Shown one piece after another: positions 1 to 7,821 of a DNA stretch of 16,030 nt. Within the stretch, counting starts at the first letter, position 1. Every line of letters starts with the position of its first letter. Position numbers and translations under genes: made by a program. Under the pieces are notes generated by a model. The model was not told the DNA's origin, did not search any database, and saw only the letters and a program-made list of their open reading frames with translations. Source of the DNA: Candidatus Hodarchaeota archaeon (GTDB lineage Archaea > Asgardarchaeota > Heimdallarchaeia > Hodarchaeales > Hodarchaeaceae); assembly GCA_016840305.1 (NCBI GenBank), contig JAEOSP010000427.1:1-16030 (forward strand). The letters run 5' to 3'.

Positions 1-176
1 AAATTTCGATAGAAGAAGCACTAGATTTATTCCGTACCATGCTCCGAAAGTCTAACGAGGTAATTCAAAAAGATAAAAAACAGTTGAAGGAAGGAAATTT
101 CACTCGAATGAAGAAGGATGACCGCGATTGGCTGCAAAACACTGGTTTAGCGGATCTTTTAACCAAAAAAGATTAA
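1..176 (+). CDS. C-terminal fragment of an unrecognised protein
   Basis: An open frame enters from the left edge (first complete codon at position 3) and stops at TAA 174-176, leaving 57 visible residues. The visible part is hydrophilic, rich in Lys and Asp, with a predicted amphipathic helix (IEEALDLFRTML) and a C-terminal stretch around DWLQNTGLADLL. There is no membrane segment, cysteine pair or nucleotide-binding motif in this piece. I do not recognise the family, and the start lies outside the window. It is followed by about 100 nt without a gene that holds a likely promoter for the next gene, so it probably ends a separate transcription unit. Confidence 0.6.
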   Translation, partial: ISIEEALDLFRTMLRKSNEVIQKDKKQLKEGNFTRMKKDDRDWLQNTGLADLLTKKD

Positions 177-210
177 GATTTTTAAATTTCCAGAGGGAAC
201 TCTAAAAAGG

Positions 211-229
211 GAAAGAAAAAATAAATATA
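211..229 (+). promoter_or_regulatory. Candidate archaeal BRE/TATA promoter
   Basis: A purine-rich BRE-like stretch (GAAAGAAAAA, 211-220) is followed immediately by a TATA-like element (TAAATATA, 222-229). Transcription would be expected to begin about 25 nt further on, near 250-256, which leaves a short leader containing the SD at 265-270. It would drive the gene starting at 278 and probably adenine deaminase. The call rests on pattern and position only; the region is AT-rich, so chance matches are possible. Confidence 0.4.
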
Positions 230-264
230 TTGCTTGTAGTATTATCTGGTTTAGGAAATTAATT

Positions 265-270
265 AGGAGA
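265..270 (+). promoter_or_regulatory. Shine-Dalgarno site fixing the start at 278
   Basis: AGGAGA at 265-270 lies 7 nt before ATG 278. It supports this ATG as the true start of the 282-residue protein rather than a later in-frame Met. Confidence 0.6.
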
Positions 271-277
271 AGTTGGT

Positions 278-1126
278 ATGTATTTCATGTTATTTCCACC
301 TATAACGATAAAAGGAACGACAGAAAAGGAGTTAAACCTTACTGGTATCGAATCATTAAAATCTTTTCGTATTACTCCTGAAAAAATCAGCTTCACACTA
401 GAAGAAGCTGGAGAAATGCAAACAATTGATATTATAAAGTTCAATTCTCCAATGACTGATGTAAATTTCCGACGTCAGCCTGATGAAAATTTTCCATTGG
501 AATTGATGCCAATGGCAACCATAGAATTTCTTGAGGACTTTGCTCAGCTGATAAAAGGTTATACACTTCTAACAGAAGATGTTCCTGGAACAGGTTATCT
601 TGAACTGTATCGTGGTGACCTATATCCAATTTCAGTAAGGGGTGCTGATAAAAATCTATATGCCACGACTGCAGAACTGAGACCATTGCGGAAGGATTAT
701 TTTGTGGCTCTCAACAATTTTCTTGAGATAGACTTTGAATCGCAGTTGGAGACCTCTCTTGCCACTTTTGTGGAGAATGTTTTACAGCCAATGAGCTCAA
801 CTATGGAAAAGGTGTTTGATCAATATGCAGAACAAGGGAGTGAAAATGAAATTGTTAATGTTATGAAAGATGACTTTCATAGCTTAATTGTTCGGACAGA
901 AGAACTCATCAGCATTGTTAATTATAATATGGATCAAACTGCTGAGCGTAACAAAGCGTTTTTACGCCTTAGCTTGCCAGTAATGCTGAAACAAGCAATT
1001 TTTGATAATCTGTCAGATTACGTTGAATTGGTAAAAGAACCCAATAGTATGAGAATAAGTATCAAAAATAGACGAATAATTGACGCAGATGATCTAGCAA
1101 AATTGATTATCGCATTCTTCAGTTAA
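278..1126 (+). CDS. Conserved-looking hypothetical protein, 282 aa
   Basis: I do not recognise this protein. The start is ATG 278 with an SD 7 nt upstream. The first 140 residues look beta-rich (alternating hydrophobics such as MYFMLFPPITI, ISFTLEEA, GYLELYRGDLYPISVRG). Residues about 145-250 look largely helical and contain an acidic segment (VFDQYAEQGSENEIVNVMKD). The C-terminus returns to short strand and helix elements (SMRISIKNRRIIDADDLAKL). There is no signal peptide, transmembrane segment, Cys cluster or P-loop, so a soluble cytoplasmic protein is likely. It ends 33 nt before adenine deaminase on the same strand with no clear promoter between them, so the two are probably co-transcribed. 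Codon use looks like that of its neighbours. No function is proposed. Confidence 0.75.
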   Translation: MYFMLFPPITIKGTTEKELNLTGIESLKSFRITPEKISFTLEEAGEMQTIDIIKFNSPMTDVNFRRQPDENFPLELMPMATIEFLEDFAQLIKGYTLLTEDVPGTGYLELYRGDLYPISVRGADKNLYATTAELRPLRKDYFVALNNFLEIDFESQLETSLATFVENVLQPMSSTMEKVFDQYAEQGSENEIVNVMKDDFHSLIVRTEELISIVNYNMDQTAERNKAFLRLSLPVMLKQAIFDNLSDYVELVKEPNSMRISIKNRRIIDADDLAKLIIAFFS

Positions 1127-1159
1127 TACCGTCATCTTTGATGTATTAGATGTGATATT

Positions 1160-2935
1160 ATGGATTTATTTTCGCTTAAAGAGCTAATTTCATGTGCAAG
1201 AGGAGAGATTCCTTCAGATATTCTTATCCAGAATGGTACAATGATCAATGTTCTTACAAAGGAAATTTATTTGGCCGATATCTCAATTTATAAAGATAAA
1301 ATAGCCAATGTAGCTGAACCAGGAATACTTACTTCTGAGAACAGTAAAGAAGTCATTGATGCTAGAGGAAAATTTATTTCACCTGGTTTTATAGAATCCC
1401 ACTTACATATTGAAAGCACCATGTTACCACCAGTTGAATTTGCTAAGCTAGTAGTTCCTCATGGAACAACAACGGCAATAATAGATCCTCATGAAATTGG
1501 GAATGCACTTGGGGAGAGGGGATTAGATCTCCTTTTGGATTTAGCAGAGAATCAACCTTTACGTTTATTAATTGAAATTCCATCTTGTGTTCCAGCTGCT
1601 CCTGGACTCGAAACTTCAGCATTCACTATTGATGATAAGGCGATAGAAGCGATGATTGATAGGGAAAGTCGCTTTTTTGGTCTAGGCGAAGTTATGAATT
1701 ATCCTGGGGTTTTATCTAAGGACGATAGCGTTTTAAACAAAATATTATTAGGAAAGAAATTATCTGTTATTGATGGTCATAGCCCAGGCGTTTCAGGTCG
1801 TGATCTTGATGCTTATATTGCAACTGGCATTAAATCTGATCATGAGAGTACTACAGGGGAAGAATTACTCGAAAAACTACGGAAAGGTATGTTTACGATG
1901 GCTAGAGAAGGTTCTCTTACAAAAGACCTTCGTAATGTATTGAAAATCGTAAGAAATAAGAATATAGACCTAAGGAATTGTATTTTATGTTCTGATGATA
2001 GAAATGTTATTGATTTACTAGCGAATGGACATATGAATAGTCATGTACGAATGGTTATCGAAGAAGGAATTGATCCTGTAACTGCTATTCAAATGGCAAC
2101 CATAAATGCTGCAACCTATTTAGGCTTACAAAATGAGATTGGAGCGATATCTCCAGGTAAAATTGCTGATGTCATTATATTAGATAATCTGAAAGATATT
2201 AATGTATCAACAGTCATTTCGAAAGGAAACGTTGTATATTCTGATAATAAGCTTATGTGGGAATTCAATAGCCAAGATTTCCCTCATTGGGCAGTAAATA
2301 CCGTAACTCTTAAAGAAAAAATTACTCCTGAAGCTCTACAGGCAAAAAAGTCACTTCCAGATGGATTATATAATGTACAAACTATCGGGGTTATCCCCCA
2401 TTCAGTAATCACTAATTCTAATTACATTGAACTAGAAATTAAATCTGGTAGGATCTCTCCGATGCCAAGTAAAGATATTCTTGCTATTTCTGTCATAGAA
2501 CGATATGGAGTAAACGGAAATATTTCCAATGGATTCATTCAAGGTTTTGGAATAAAATCAAAGCAATTTGCAATGGCAACAACAGTTGCTCATGATAGTC
2601 ATAATCTGATTGTTGCAGGGACTGATCATGAAGTAATGGCAGAAGCAGTTCAATTATTGCACGAAATTAAAGGGGGATATGTTGTTATTGCCGATGGTAA
2701 AATCAGAAAAGTACCTCTGCCATTTAGCGGATTGATGAGTTTGAAAACTCATAAAGAGCTTCACCAAGAATTATTAGAACTAGATAAAGTGTTTAAAGAT
2801 GGAGTAACAGATTTTGACGAACCACTAATGGCATTATCGTTCATGGCATTACCAGTTATTCCACATCTAAAAATTACCGATAAAGGACTCGTGGATGTTG
2901 ACCAATTTGCATTCACAGAACTTATAAAAAGTTAA
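1160..2935 (+). CDS. ade: Adenine deaminase
   Basis: This enzyme hydrolyses adenine to hypoxanthine and ammonia in cytoplasmic purine salvage. It is a member of the amidohydrolase superfamily. At 591 residues it has the usual length of the AdeC family. Visible signatures are the metal-binding HLHIES (H81, H83), DPHEIGNALG (H111), GLGEVMNYPGV (E177), DGHSPG (H207), SDHES (H228) and the CSDDR motif with the catalytic-type Asp (about D279-D280). The C-terminal family-specific block with AHDSHNLIVAGTD and the GGYVVIADG segment is present, so the gene appears complete and active. The N-terminal beta-domain (IQNGTMINVLTKEI, VIDARGKFISPGFIESH) is typical. The ATG at 1160 has only a weak SD (GATGTG). 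It sits 33 nt after the unknown 282-aa gene, suggesting translation from a shared transcript. Confidence 0.95.
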   Translation: MDLFSLKELISCARGEIPSDILIQNGTMINVLTKEIYLADISIYKDKIANVAEPGILTSENSKEVIDARGKFISPGFIESHLHIESTMLPPVEFAKLVVPHGTTTAIIDPHEIGNALGERGLDLLLDLAENQPLRLLIEIPSCVPAAPGLETSAFTIDDKAIEAMIDRESRFFGLGEVMNYPGVLSKDDSVLNKILLGKKLSVIDGHSPGVSGRDLDAYIATGIKSDHESTTGEELLEKLRKGMFTMAREGSLTKDLRNVLKIVRNKNIDLRNCILCSDDRNVIDLLANGHMNSHVRMVIEEGIDPVTAIQMATINAATYLGLQNEIGAISPGKIADVIILDNLKDINVSTVISKGNVVYSDNKLMWEFNSQDFPHWAVNTVTLKEKITPEALQAKKSLPDGLYNVQTIGVIPHSVITNSNYIELEIKSGRISPMPSKDILAISVIERYGVNGNISNGFIQGFGIKSKQFAMATTVAHDSHNLIVAGTDHEVMAEAVQLLHEIKGGYVVIADGKIRKVPLPFSGLMSLKTHKELHQELLELDKVFKDGVTDFDEPLMALSFMALPVIPHLKITDKGLVDVDQFAFTELIKS

Positions 2936-3010
2936 AAAGTTTAACACTCCACGTCTCCTGAACAGTTATTACATATTCATTAGCAAATGGGACTAGGAAG
3001 CCGTTCCTGC

Positions 3011-3406
3011 ATGAAAATACAAAAATACTGTATCTATAACCTTGATTTCTCCTACACACGAATTTCTCAAATCACAAACCTAGAGATTGACTTCAGAGGA
3101 GTTTTGAGTTATCATACAAAGAACATTCAGCTACTCGCTGATTTCTTAAGGATGAGTGTTGATTCTTTAGAATTAGATGCTGTAAACGTATTTCTTTCTT
3201 TTCAGGTTCAAAGGCACATTGATCTAGTACTAAAAGATATAGATGAGGAAGAAATTGTCAATCAAAGACCTATTATTCTCAATAGGTTAAAAATGATAGT
3301 TCGCAAAGAATTAGTTGACATTGGTATTGATTTTATTGATTTTAAGCAAATATCTTTATGGAGTCATGGTTCTTCGGCGCGTTTTGGATGTGAGGATCTT
3401 CCATGA
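3011..3406 (+). CDS. Small protein with weak SPFH-like resemblance
   Basis: I chose ATG 3011 (131 aa) because AGGAAG at 2995-3000 lies 10 nt upstream; an in-frame ATG at 2987 would add eight residues (139 aa) but has no SD. The middle and C-terminal part (DFLRMSVDSLELDAV, then the segment about residues 90-125 ending in LVDIGIDFIDFKQISL) resembles the later half of SPFH/band-7 or YdjI-like domains, where a helix pair is followed by 'gi--vdf-i-si'. No transmembrane segment or N-terminal half of such a domain is present, so it would be a stand-alone half-domain or a remnant. Its TGA stop overlaps the ATG of the next gene by 4 nt (ATGA), so the two are translationally coupled. The family assignment is weak; the existence of the gene is supported mainly by that coupling. 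Confidence 0.55.
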   Translation: MKIQKYCIYNLDFSYTRISQITNLEIDFRGVLSYHTKNIQLLADFLRMSVDSLELDAVNVFLSFQVQRHIDLVLKDIDEEEIVNQRPIILNRLKMIVRKELVDIGIDFIDFKQISLWSHGSSARFGCEDLP

Positions 3407-4377
3407 TTCAATTTAGGCCCGAAATGCTCCTAGACGTTAATGCGTATCAAGAGTCTGTAGAAAATATAGAAATCAGAAGTACTCATATTTCTTGGGTATT
3501 TTTAACCGGAAATTTTGCTTACAAAGTCAAAAAACCAGTAAAATTTGGTGAAATTCTTGACTATTCTACCCTTGAATTACGAAAGTCATTTTGTGAAAAA
3601 GAGATCGAGTTAAACTCACGTTTTTCACCTGAAATCTATTTGGATACATTCCACATTGATGATGTAGGTAGAATTAATGGAAGTGGAGAAGTTATTGAGT
3701 ACGGAGTTAGAATGAAACAAATTCCGGAAAAATACCTTCTTTGTAATCTCTTGGGTGAAGGAAAAGTGGACAAGCAGTGTGTTGAAATTATTGCAAAAGA
3801 ACTAGCTGCTTTTCATGCACGAACTAATAAAGTTCCCGAATATGGAGATTTAAAATATATAGGGGAGAAGTGGGATGAAAACTTTAGTACGACATCACAA
3901 TTTCGTCAAATCAAAGAAGATTTTAGAGAGAAAATTAGTTGTTATCTCCGCGGTAATCGAGGCTTATTCAAAGAACGTATTAATGAGGGAAGAATAACTG
4001 ATAATCATGGTGATTTTCAGTCTCGAAACATATTTTTTCCACCTGAAAAAAGAGCAATTTTCTTTGATTGCATCGAATTTAATCCTTTATTACGATATGG
4101 GGATGTAGCAGAGGATGTTGGTTTCCTAGCAATGGATCTTGATTTTTGGGGAGAAAAAAGCTTATCAAAACACTTTGTTAACTCATACATTAAATTTAGT
4201 GGTGACGATTTACTCGAAGACCACATAGATTTCTTTAAATGTTATAGAGCATATGTTCGTGGTAAAGTTTACGGATTTCAAGCTTCAGGGGAGCTTATTG
4301 AAGAGAAAAAAGTGGAATTTCTTGACATTTCAGATAAATTCTATAGCTTAGCATATAGTTACGCAGACGGTTTCTGA
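3403..4377 (+). CDS. APH-fold kinase, COG2187 family (stand-alone)
   Basis: This is an aminoglycoside-phosphotransferase-like kinase of the COG2187 group, 324 aa. The substrate of this family is not established to my knowledge. Visible elements are the N-lobe strand with candidate ATP-contacting lysines (VFLTGNFAYKVKKPVKFG, K41/K43/K44), the catalytic loop DNHGDFQSRNIFF (H202, D204, N209) and the metal-binding FFDCIEFN (D222). These are followed by the family block RYGDVAEDVGFLAMDLDF and later YRAYVRGKVYG. All key kinase residues are present, so activity is expected. In many bacteria this domain is fused to a P-loop kinase; here the protein ends after the APH fold with no Walker motif. The ATG overlaps the upstream stop by 4 nt. 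The TGA stop at 4375-4377 directly abuts the stop of the convergent PfkB gene. Confidence 0.85.
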   Translation: MIQFRPEMLLDVNAYQESVENIEIRSTHISWVFLTGNFAYKVKKPVKFGEILDYSTLELRKSFCEKEIELNSRFSPEIYLDTFHIDDVGRINGSGEVIEYGVRMKQIPEKYLLCNLLGEGKVDKQCVEIIAKELAAFHARTNKVPEYGDLKYIGEKWDENFSTTSQFRQIKEDFREKISCYLRGNRGLFKERINEGRITDNHGDFQSRNIFFPPEKRAIFFDCIEFNPLLRYGDVAEDVGFLAMDLDFWGEKSLSKHFVNSYIKFSGDDLLEDHIDFFKCYRAYVRGKVYGFQASGELIEEKKVEFLDISDKFYSLAYSYADGF

Positions 4378-5352
4378 TTACTGATTCTTACTACTTATTT
4401 TCACTTCAAATGCTCGTAATTGGACTTGTTCAACACTAGGAGAGTAATGATGATCGCCCCGTTCTTCTACTGAATATGATGCAAGGGAAGCTGCAAGTTT
4501 AGCTGTTTCATCAATTGGTTTTTTATTAGAAATGCCCTGAATAATACCAGCTTTGAAGGCATCTCTCCAAGGAGCTGATAAATCAGATTCAGGATCATCA
4601 GTTGGTCCCTCAGATACTTTCATCTTCATTTCCTGTGAATAAATTATGATTCTATCACGGTGTTCTAGACTAATGATATATTTCAATCGAATGTGCCTTT
4701 TTATCATCTCATTTCTATTAGTTTTTGCCCGTTCTTCTAGAACTTTTAGTTCTGACTCTTCACATATCAACACAGAGATTTTATCCAGTATTTGAGATAA
4801 TCTCCATTGAGTTATCTCAGAAAGATTGTTATCAAGCGAGTAGATAATTGGAAAACTCTTTTTCATCTCACTTAATTCAGAGAGAAATTTCACATCGGCC
4901 TCAACCTTCCCAGTTCCTACAAAGGCTACGGAATATTCACTGTTATCATTAAATGATATTTTTTCCTTTAGTGTATGCTCAGCGAAGTGTGTATAACTGT
5001 TATTTTGTTGTAAAACCGTCAATTGGTTCATTTCATCCATTAAATAATAGATGCAAGCAGTCTCTTTTTCCTGATCATAAAATAATTCGAGGTTGACTCC
5101 TAATTTATCAAAATAAGATTTGTAAAAGCAGTCAAAATCACGACCGACCTGTGAAACGAGAGTTGGTTGGGATCCCAGAACTGTTAACCCATAGACTATA
5201 TTCGAAGCGACCCCTCCAATCATTCGTTTCAGATCCCCCACGTTTTCATAACCGTTAGAATCTTTATCTTCCATTGCTAAAGATATATTCTTTGGTAGAC
5301 TGAATTCCAATTTGTGTGCAACTTTTCCAATCACGATGATATCTGAATTCAT
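4378..5352 (-). CDS. PfkB/ribokinase-family kinase with altered GAGD loop
   Basis: A 324-aa member of the PfkB superfamily, which phosphorylates sugars or nucleosides with ATP. The N-terminal signature GGVASNIVYGLTVLG (G46-G47, N51) and the following VSQVGRDFDCFYKSYFDKLGV segment are typical. The C-terminal signature is unusual: where the family has D-T-T-G-A-G-D-x-F, this protein reads DLSAPWRDAF (residues 257-266). The presumed catalytic Asp (D264) is kept, but the Gly-Ala-Gly anion hole is replaced and one residue is inserted. After it, KAGIIQGI and a normal C-terminal helix (DETAKLAASLASYSVEERG) follow. ATG 5352 has a GAGGAT SD about 10 nt upstream. It lies 43 nt downstream of the Memo gene and is probably co-transcribed with it. 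The substrate cannot be read from the sequence; a nucleoside kinase would suit the nearby purine gene, but that is only a guess. Confidence 0.85.
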   Translation of the reverse strand: MNSDIIVIGKVAHKLEFSLPKNISLAMEDKDSNGYENVGDLKRMIGGVASNIVYGLTVLGSQPTLVSQVGRDFDCFYKSYFDKLGVNLELFYDQEKETACIYYLMDEMNQLTVLQQNNSYTHFAEHTLKEKISFNDNSEYSVAFVGTGKVEADVKFLSELSEMKKSFPIIYSLDNNLSEITQWRLSQILDKISVLICEESELKVLEERAKTNRNEMIKRHIRLKYIISLEHRDRIIIYSQEMKMKVSEGPTDDPESDLSAPWRDAFKAGIIQGISNKKPIDETAKLAASLASYSVEERGDHHYSPSVEQVQLRAFEVKISSKNQ

Positions 5353-5395
5353 AATTTTTAATCCTCACGAGAAAGAACTTAGTCTGAAATTGCAA

Positions 5396-6292
5396 TTATT
5401 GATAGCTTACAAGAATACTGGCATAACCAACTGTATATCCGCCACCAGATCGATCAGGGTTTGTATCTATATTAGTTCCATACTTGCGAATGTCTACTAT
5501 TGGCTTTCCAAGCTTCTGAGCCGTCTTCAACAATGTGAACACTGGTCCATACCCACACAAAGTGACTTGTTTCTTTCGACGGTAATTTTCTGCTTCATCT
5601 AGCTCCATCTTCTCAAGAAATAAGAGCATTTTTTTATCATTACTAACGGTGACGTTATAATTGTCTTCATGAGAAAAATCGCTACTTGCTACAATGAGTA
5701 TCCGCTCATCAGTATGAGATTTAATATAAACTTCTAAAAATTTTGAGAGCATGGGAACTACTAGTTGATATGACTGGTCACCCATGCATATTGGGGCAAT
5801 TTGAAACTGGTTATCATATAGATACTGCAGAAAAGGTAATTGTATGCCAATTGAATGTTCATAAGTATGAGCACTTTCTTCAAATCCAATTCTATTTTTT
5901 CCTTTTCCAAAATCATAATCCTTCGCATAATTCATAAATTCTTCATTAACTGAAACAGAACCAAGTGGAGTGTGCCACTGACCTGCAGGATAGAATGATA
6001 TCGGAGCTCCATGCCCACGATGATTAGGACCTAGAAAAATAACTGTATCTATAGATTTGACTCTTTTAAAGACTTCCCCATATCCATGAGAGGCAATAGA
6101 ACCGCTATAAACATATCCAGCATGGGGAGAAACTACCCCCAAAAAATTTGGGTCAAATGAACGCTCTTGAGGGTGTTCCAAAGGATCTTTCCCATAACCC
6201 CAATCATTTAGAAAAGAATCCTTAATCTGTTGTCTCAAAGAAGATGTAGATCCTGCATACCAGCTTCCTGCTTCTGAACTTCTACGATCCAT
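5396..6292 (-). CDS. Memo-family protein (AmmeMemoRadiSam system protein B, COG1355)
   Basis: The protein is 298 aa from the chosen start. It carries the whole Memo signature: AGSWYAG near the N-terminus, SPHAGYVYSGSIASHGY (H57), FLGPNHRGHG (H91), the substrate-pocket block EESAHTYEHSIGIQLPFLQ, VASSDFSHED, LCGYGPV (C246) and C-terminal GGGYTVGYASIL. H57, H91 and C246 correspond to the His-His-Cys metal site described for human MEMO1, so a metal-binding enzyme fold related to extradiol dioxygenases is expected; its archaeal reaction is not settled. A TTG at 6304 would add four residues, but ATG 6292 is preferred because GGTGA (6298-6302) lies 5 nt before it and the next residues match the family N-terminus. 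No AMMECR1 or radical-SAM partner is visible in this window. The neighbour downstream is the PfkB kinase. Confidence 0.93.
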   Translation of the reverse strand: MDRRSSEAGSWYAGSTSSLRQQIKDSFLNDWGYGKDPLEHPQERSFDPNFLGVVSPHAGYVYSGSIASHGYGEVFKRVKSIDTVIFLGPNHRGHGAPISFYPAGQWHTPLGSVSVNEEFMNYAKDYDFGKGKNRIGFEESAHTYEHSIGIQLPFLQYLYDNQFQIAPICMGDQSYQLVVPMLSKFLEVYIKSHTDERILIVASSDFSHEDNYNVTVSNDKKMLLFLEKMELDEAENYRRKKQVTLCGYGPVFTLLKTAQKLGKPIVDIRKYGTNIDTNPDRSGGGYTVGYASILVSYQ

Positions 6293-6332
6293 AAAATTCA
6301 CCAATTTTTGATTTTATCTCATTAAGCAAATT

Positions 6333-6354
6333 GAAGATAAATAAATCTATCTTC
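6333..6354. repeat. Inverted repeat upstream of the Memo gene
   Basis: GAAGATA (6333-6339) and TATCTTC (6348-6354) form a perfect 7-bp inverted repeat around an 8-nt AT-rich centre. It lies about 40 nt upstream of the Memo ATG, in the 107-nt gap after the NfnB-like gene, and is followed by the small palindrome TTCGAA (6352-6357). The AT-rich centre could itself be a TATA-like element on the - strand (ATTTATTTA), making this a possible operator, or it could be a hairpin between two transcripts. No function is shown by the sequence. Confidence 0.35.
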
Positions 6355-6399
6355 GAATACTAAAGGAAATATTACTTATTAGAAATAGGTAATAGCCTG

Positions 6400-7806
6400 T
6401 TAAAGATCTCTTTCAACAATCATTTCATGAATGGCTTTTGCTGCTTTGCGACCTGCTTCCATAGCAAGAATTACAGTTGCTGCTCCAGTTGCAACATCAC
6501 CGCCACAATATATTCGATCTTGAGTAGTTTTACCTGTTTCTTCATCATGAACAAAAGTTCCCCATTTAGTAGTTTCTAAACCTGAGATTGTTTGAGCAAT
6601 TAACTGGTTTGGTCGCTGACCAATAGCGACAATCACTGTATCCACTGGAAATATAAACTCTGAATCGGGAATTGGAATTGGTCTACGGCGGCCAGAAGCA
6701 TCCTTTTCACCTAACTCCATTTTTTGACATTTTAGACCCACGATATTTCCTTTCTTATCACCCAACATTTCCAAAGGTGCAGTCAATACTCCGAGAACTA
6801 CTCCTTCTTCTTTTGCATGTATAATTTCCTCCAGACGGGCTGGTATTTCTCCTTCAGAACGGCGATAAATAATGTCAACTTCACGTGCGCCAAGTCTTAG
6901 TGCTGTTCGAGCACAATCCATTGCCACATTTCCAGCGCCAATAACAGCAACTTTTTCTCCAACTGTAACAGGGGTATCATAGTCTGGGAATTGATAACCT
7001 TTAAGTAAATTGACTCGTGTAAGAAATTCATTTGCAGAGAAAACTCCGGTTAAATTCTCACCAGGGATACCTAAAAAATTAGGAGCTCCAGCGCCTGAAG
7101 CAATATAGACTGCATTATAGTTATATTCATCTAATAATTCATTAACTGTTATAGTTCTGCCAATAAGGACATCCTTCTCAAATTTTACCCCCAAACTCAT
7201 TATGTATTCAATTTCTTCATTCACTACAGATTTTGGCATTCTGAATTCAGGAATACCATACGTTAACACTCCTCCATATTCATGCAAAGCTTCGTAAACA
7301 ACAACTTCGTGATTCAATGTTGCTAATTCTGCTGCACATGTTAATCCTGATGGACCAGATCCAACTATAGCAATTTTGGTGTTATTCTTTTGTGAAACTA
7401 CTCTTTCATTACGCTGCCCATTATCAGCCACAAATCTTTCGAGATTACCAATGGAAATTGCATTGGGATGGATACAAAACTCTTGGCACTGATTTTCTTG
7501 CGGACACACACGACCAGTTATGGCTGGAAGGCTATTAGTACATAAAATAATTTCTTTAGCTCCATCAATATCATTTTCAAGAATTTTATTTATGAATTCA
7601 GGGATTTGAACGTTTACAGGACATCCTTTGATGCATCTAGGTTTTTTACATTGTAAACAGCGTGTAGCTTCGGCAATTGCTTCCTCTTTGCTAAATCCTA
7701 GCGCTACCTCATTAAAATTACGGATCCTTTCACGAGGATCCTGAATGCTCATGCGAATACGTTCTTTTTTGAGCTTTCCTTTCCGCTTTATCTTTTCTTC
7801 ACTCAT
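6400..7806 (-). CDS. NfnB/GltD-like NAD(P)H oxidoreductase subunit (first module)
   Basis: A 468-aa flavoprotein of the GltD/SudA/NfnB group, which moves electrons between NADPH and iron-sulfur partners through FAD. The N-terminal domain has CLQCKKPRCIKGCP (C50, C53, C58, C62) and GRVCPQENQCQEFC (C101, C107, C111) for two [4Fe-4S] clusters. FAD-binding GSGPSGLTCAAEL (about 149-161), the family block GGVLTYGIPEFRMPK, NADPH-binding GAGNVAMDCARTALRLG (290-306), IYRRSEGEIPAR and C-terminal GGDVATGAATVILAMEAGRKAA follow. The length is normal for NfnB, with a basic N-terminal extension of about 25 residues. ATG 7806 is preceded by GAGGAG (7818-7823), which overlaps the stop of the upstream fusion gene 15 nt away, so the two are coupled. 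No glutamate synthase large subunit is nearby, so an Nfn-type transhydrogenase or sulfide-dehydrogenase-like role is more likely than glutamate synthesis. Confidence 0.92.
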   Translation of the reverse strand: MSEEKIKRKGKLKKERIRMSIQDPRERIRNFNEVALGFSKEEAIAEATRCLQCKKPRCIKGCPVNVQIPEFINKILENDIDGAKEIILCTNSLPAITGRVCPQENQCQEFCIHPNAISIGNLERFVADNGQRNERVVSQKNNTKIAIVGSGPSGLTCAAELATLNHEVVVYEALHEYGGVLTYGIPEFRMPKSVVNEEIEYIMSLGVKFEKDVLIGRTITVNELLDEYNYNAVYIASGAGAPNFLGIPGENLTGVFSANEFLTRVNLLKGYQFPDYDTPVTVGEKVAVIGAGNVAMDCARTALRLGAREVDIIYRRSEGEIPARLEEIIHAKEEGVVLGVLTAPLEMLGDKKGNIVGLKCQKMELGEKDASGRRRPIPIPDSEFIFPVDTVIVAIGQRPNQLIAQTISGLETTKWGTFVHDEETGKTTQDRIYCGGDVATGAATVILAMEAGRKAAKAIHEMIVERDL

Positions 7807-7821
7807 GGTATTCTGATCTCC

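Noticed and set aside
5312..5602. 96-aa + strand open frame
   Set aside because: It overlaps the strongly supported Memo gene and the 5' end of the PfkB gene in antisense and shows no family features.
6292..6304. TTG at 6304 as the start of the Memo protein
   Set aside because: The GGTGA at 6298-6302 fits ATG 6292 with 5-nt spacing, and family N-termini begin just before the AGSWYAG motif.
6400..7806. Glutamate synthase small subunit acting in glutamate synthesis
   Set aside because: No large glutamate synthase subunit is in the window, and the partner is NfnA-like, so an Nfn/Sud role is more likely.
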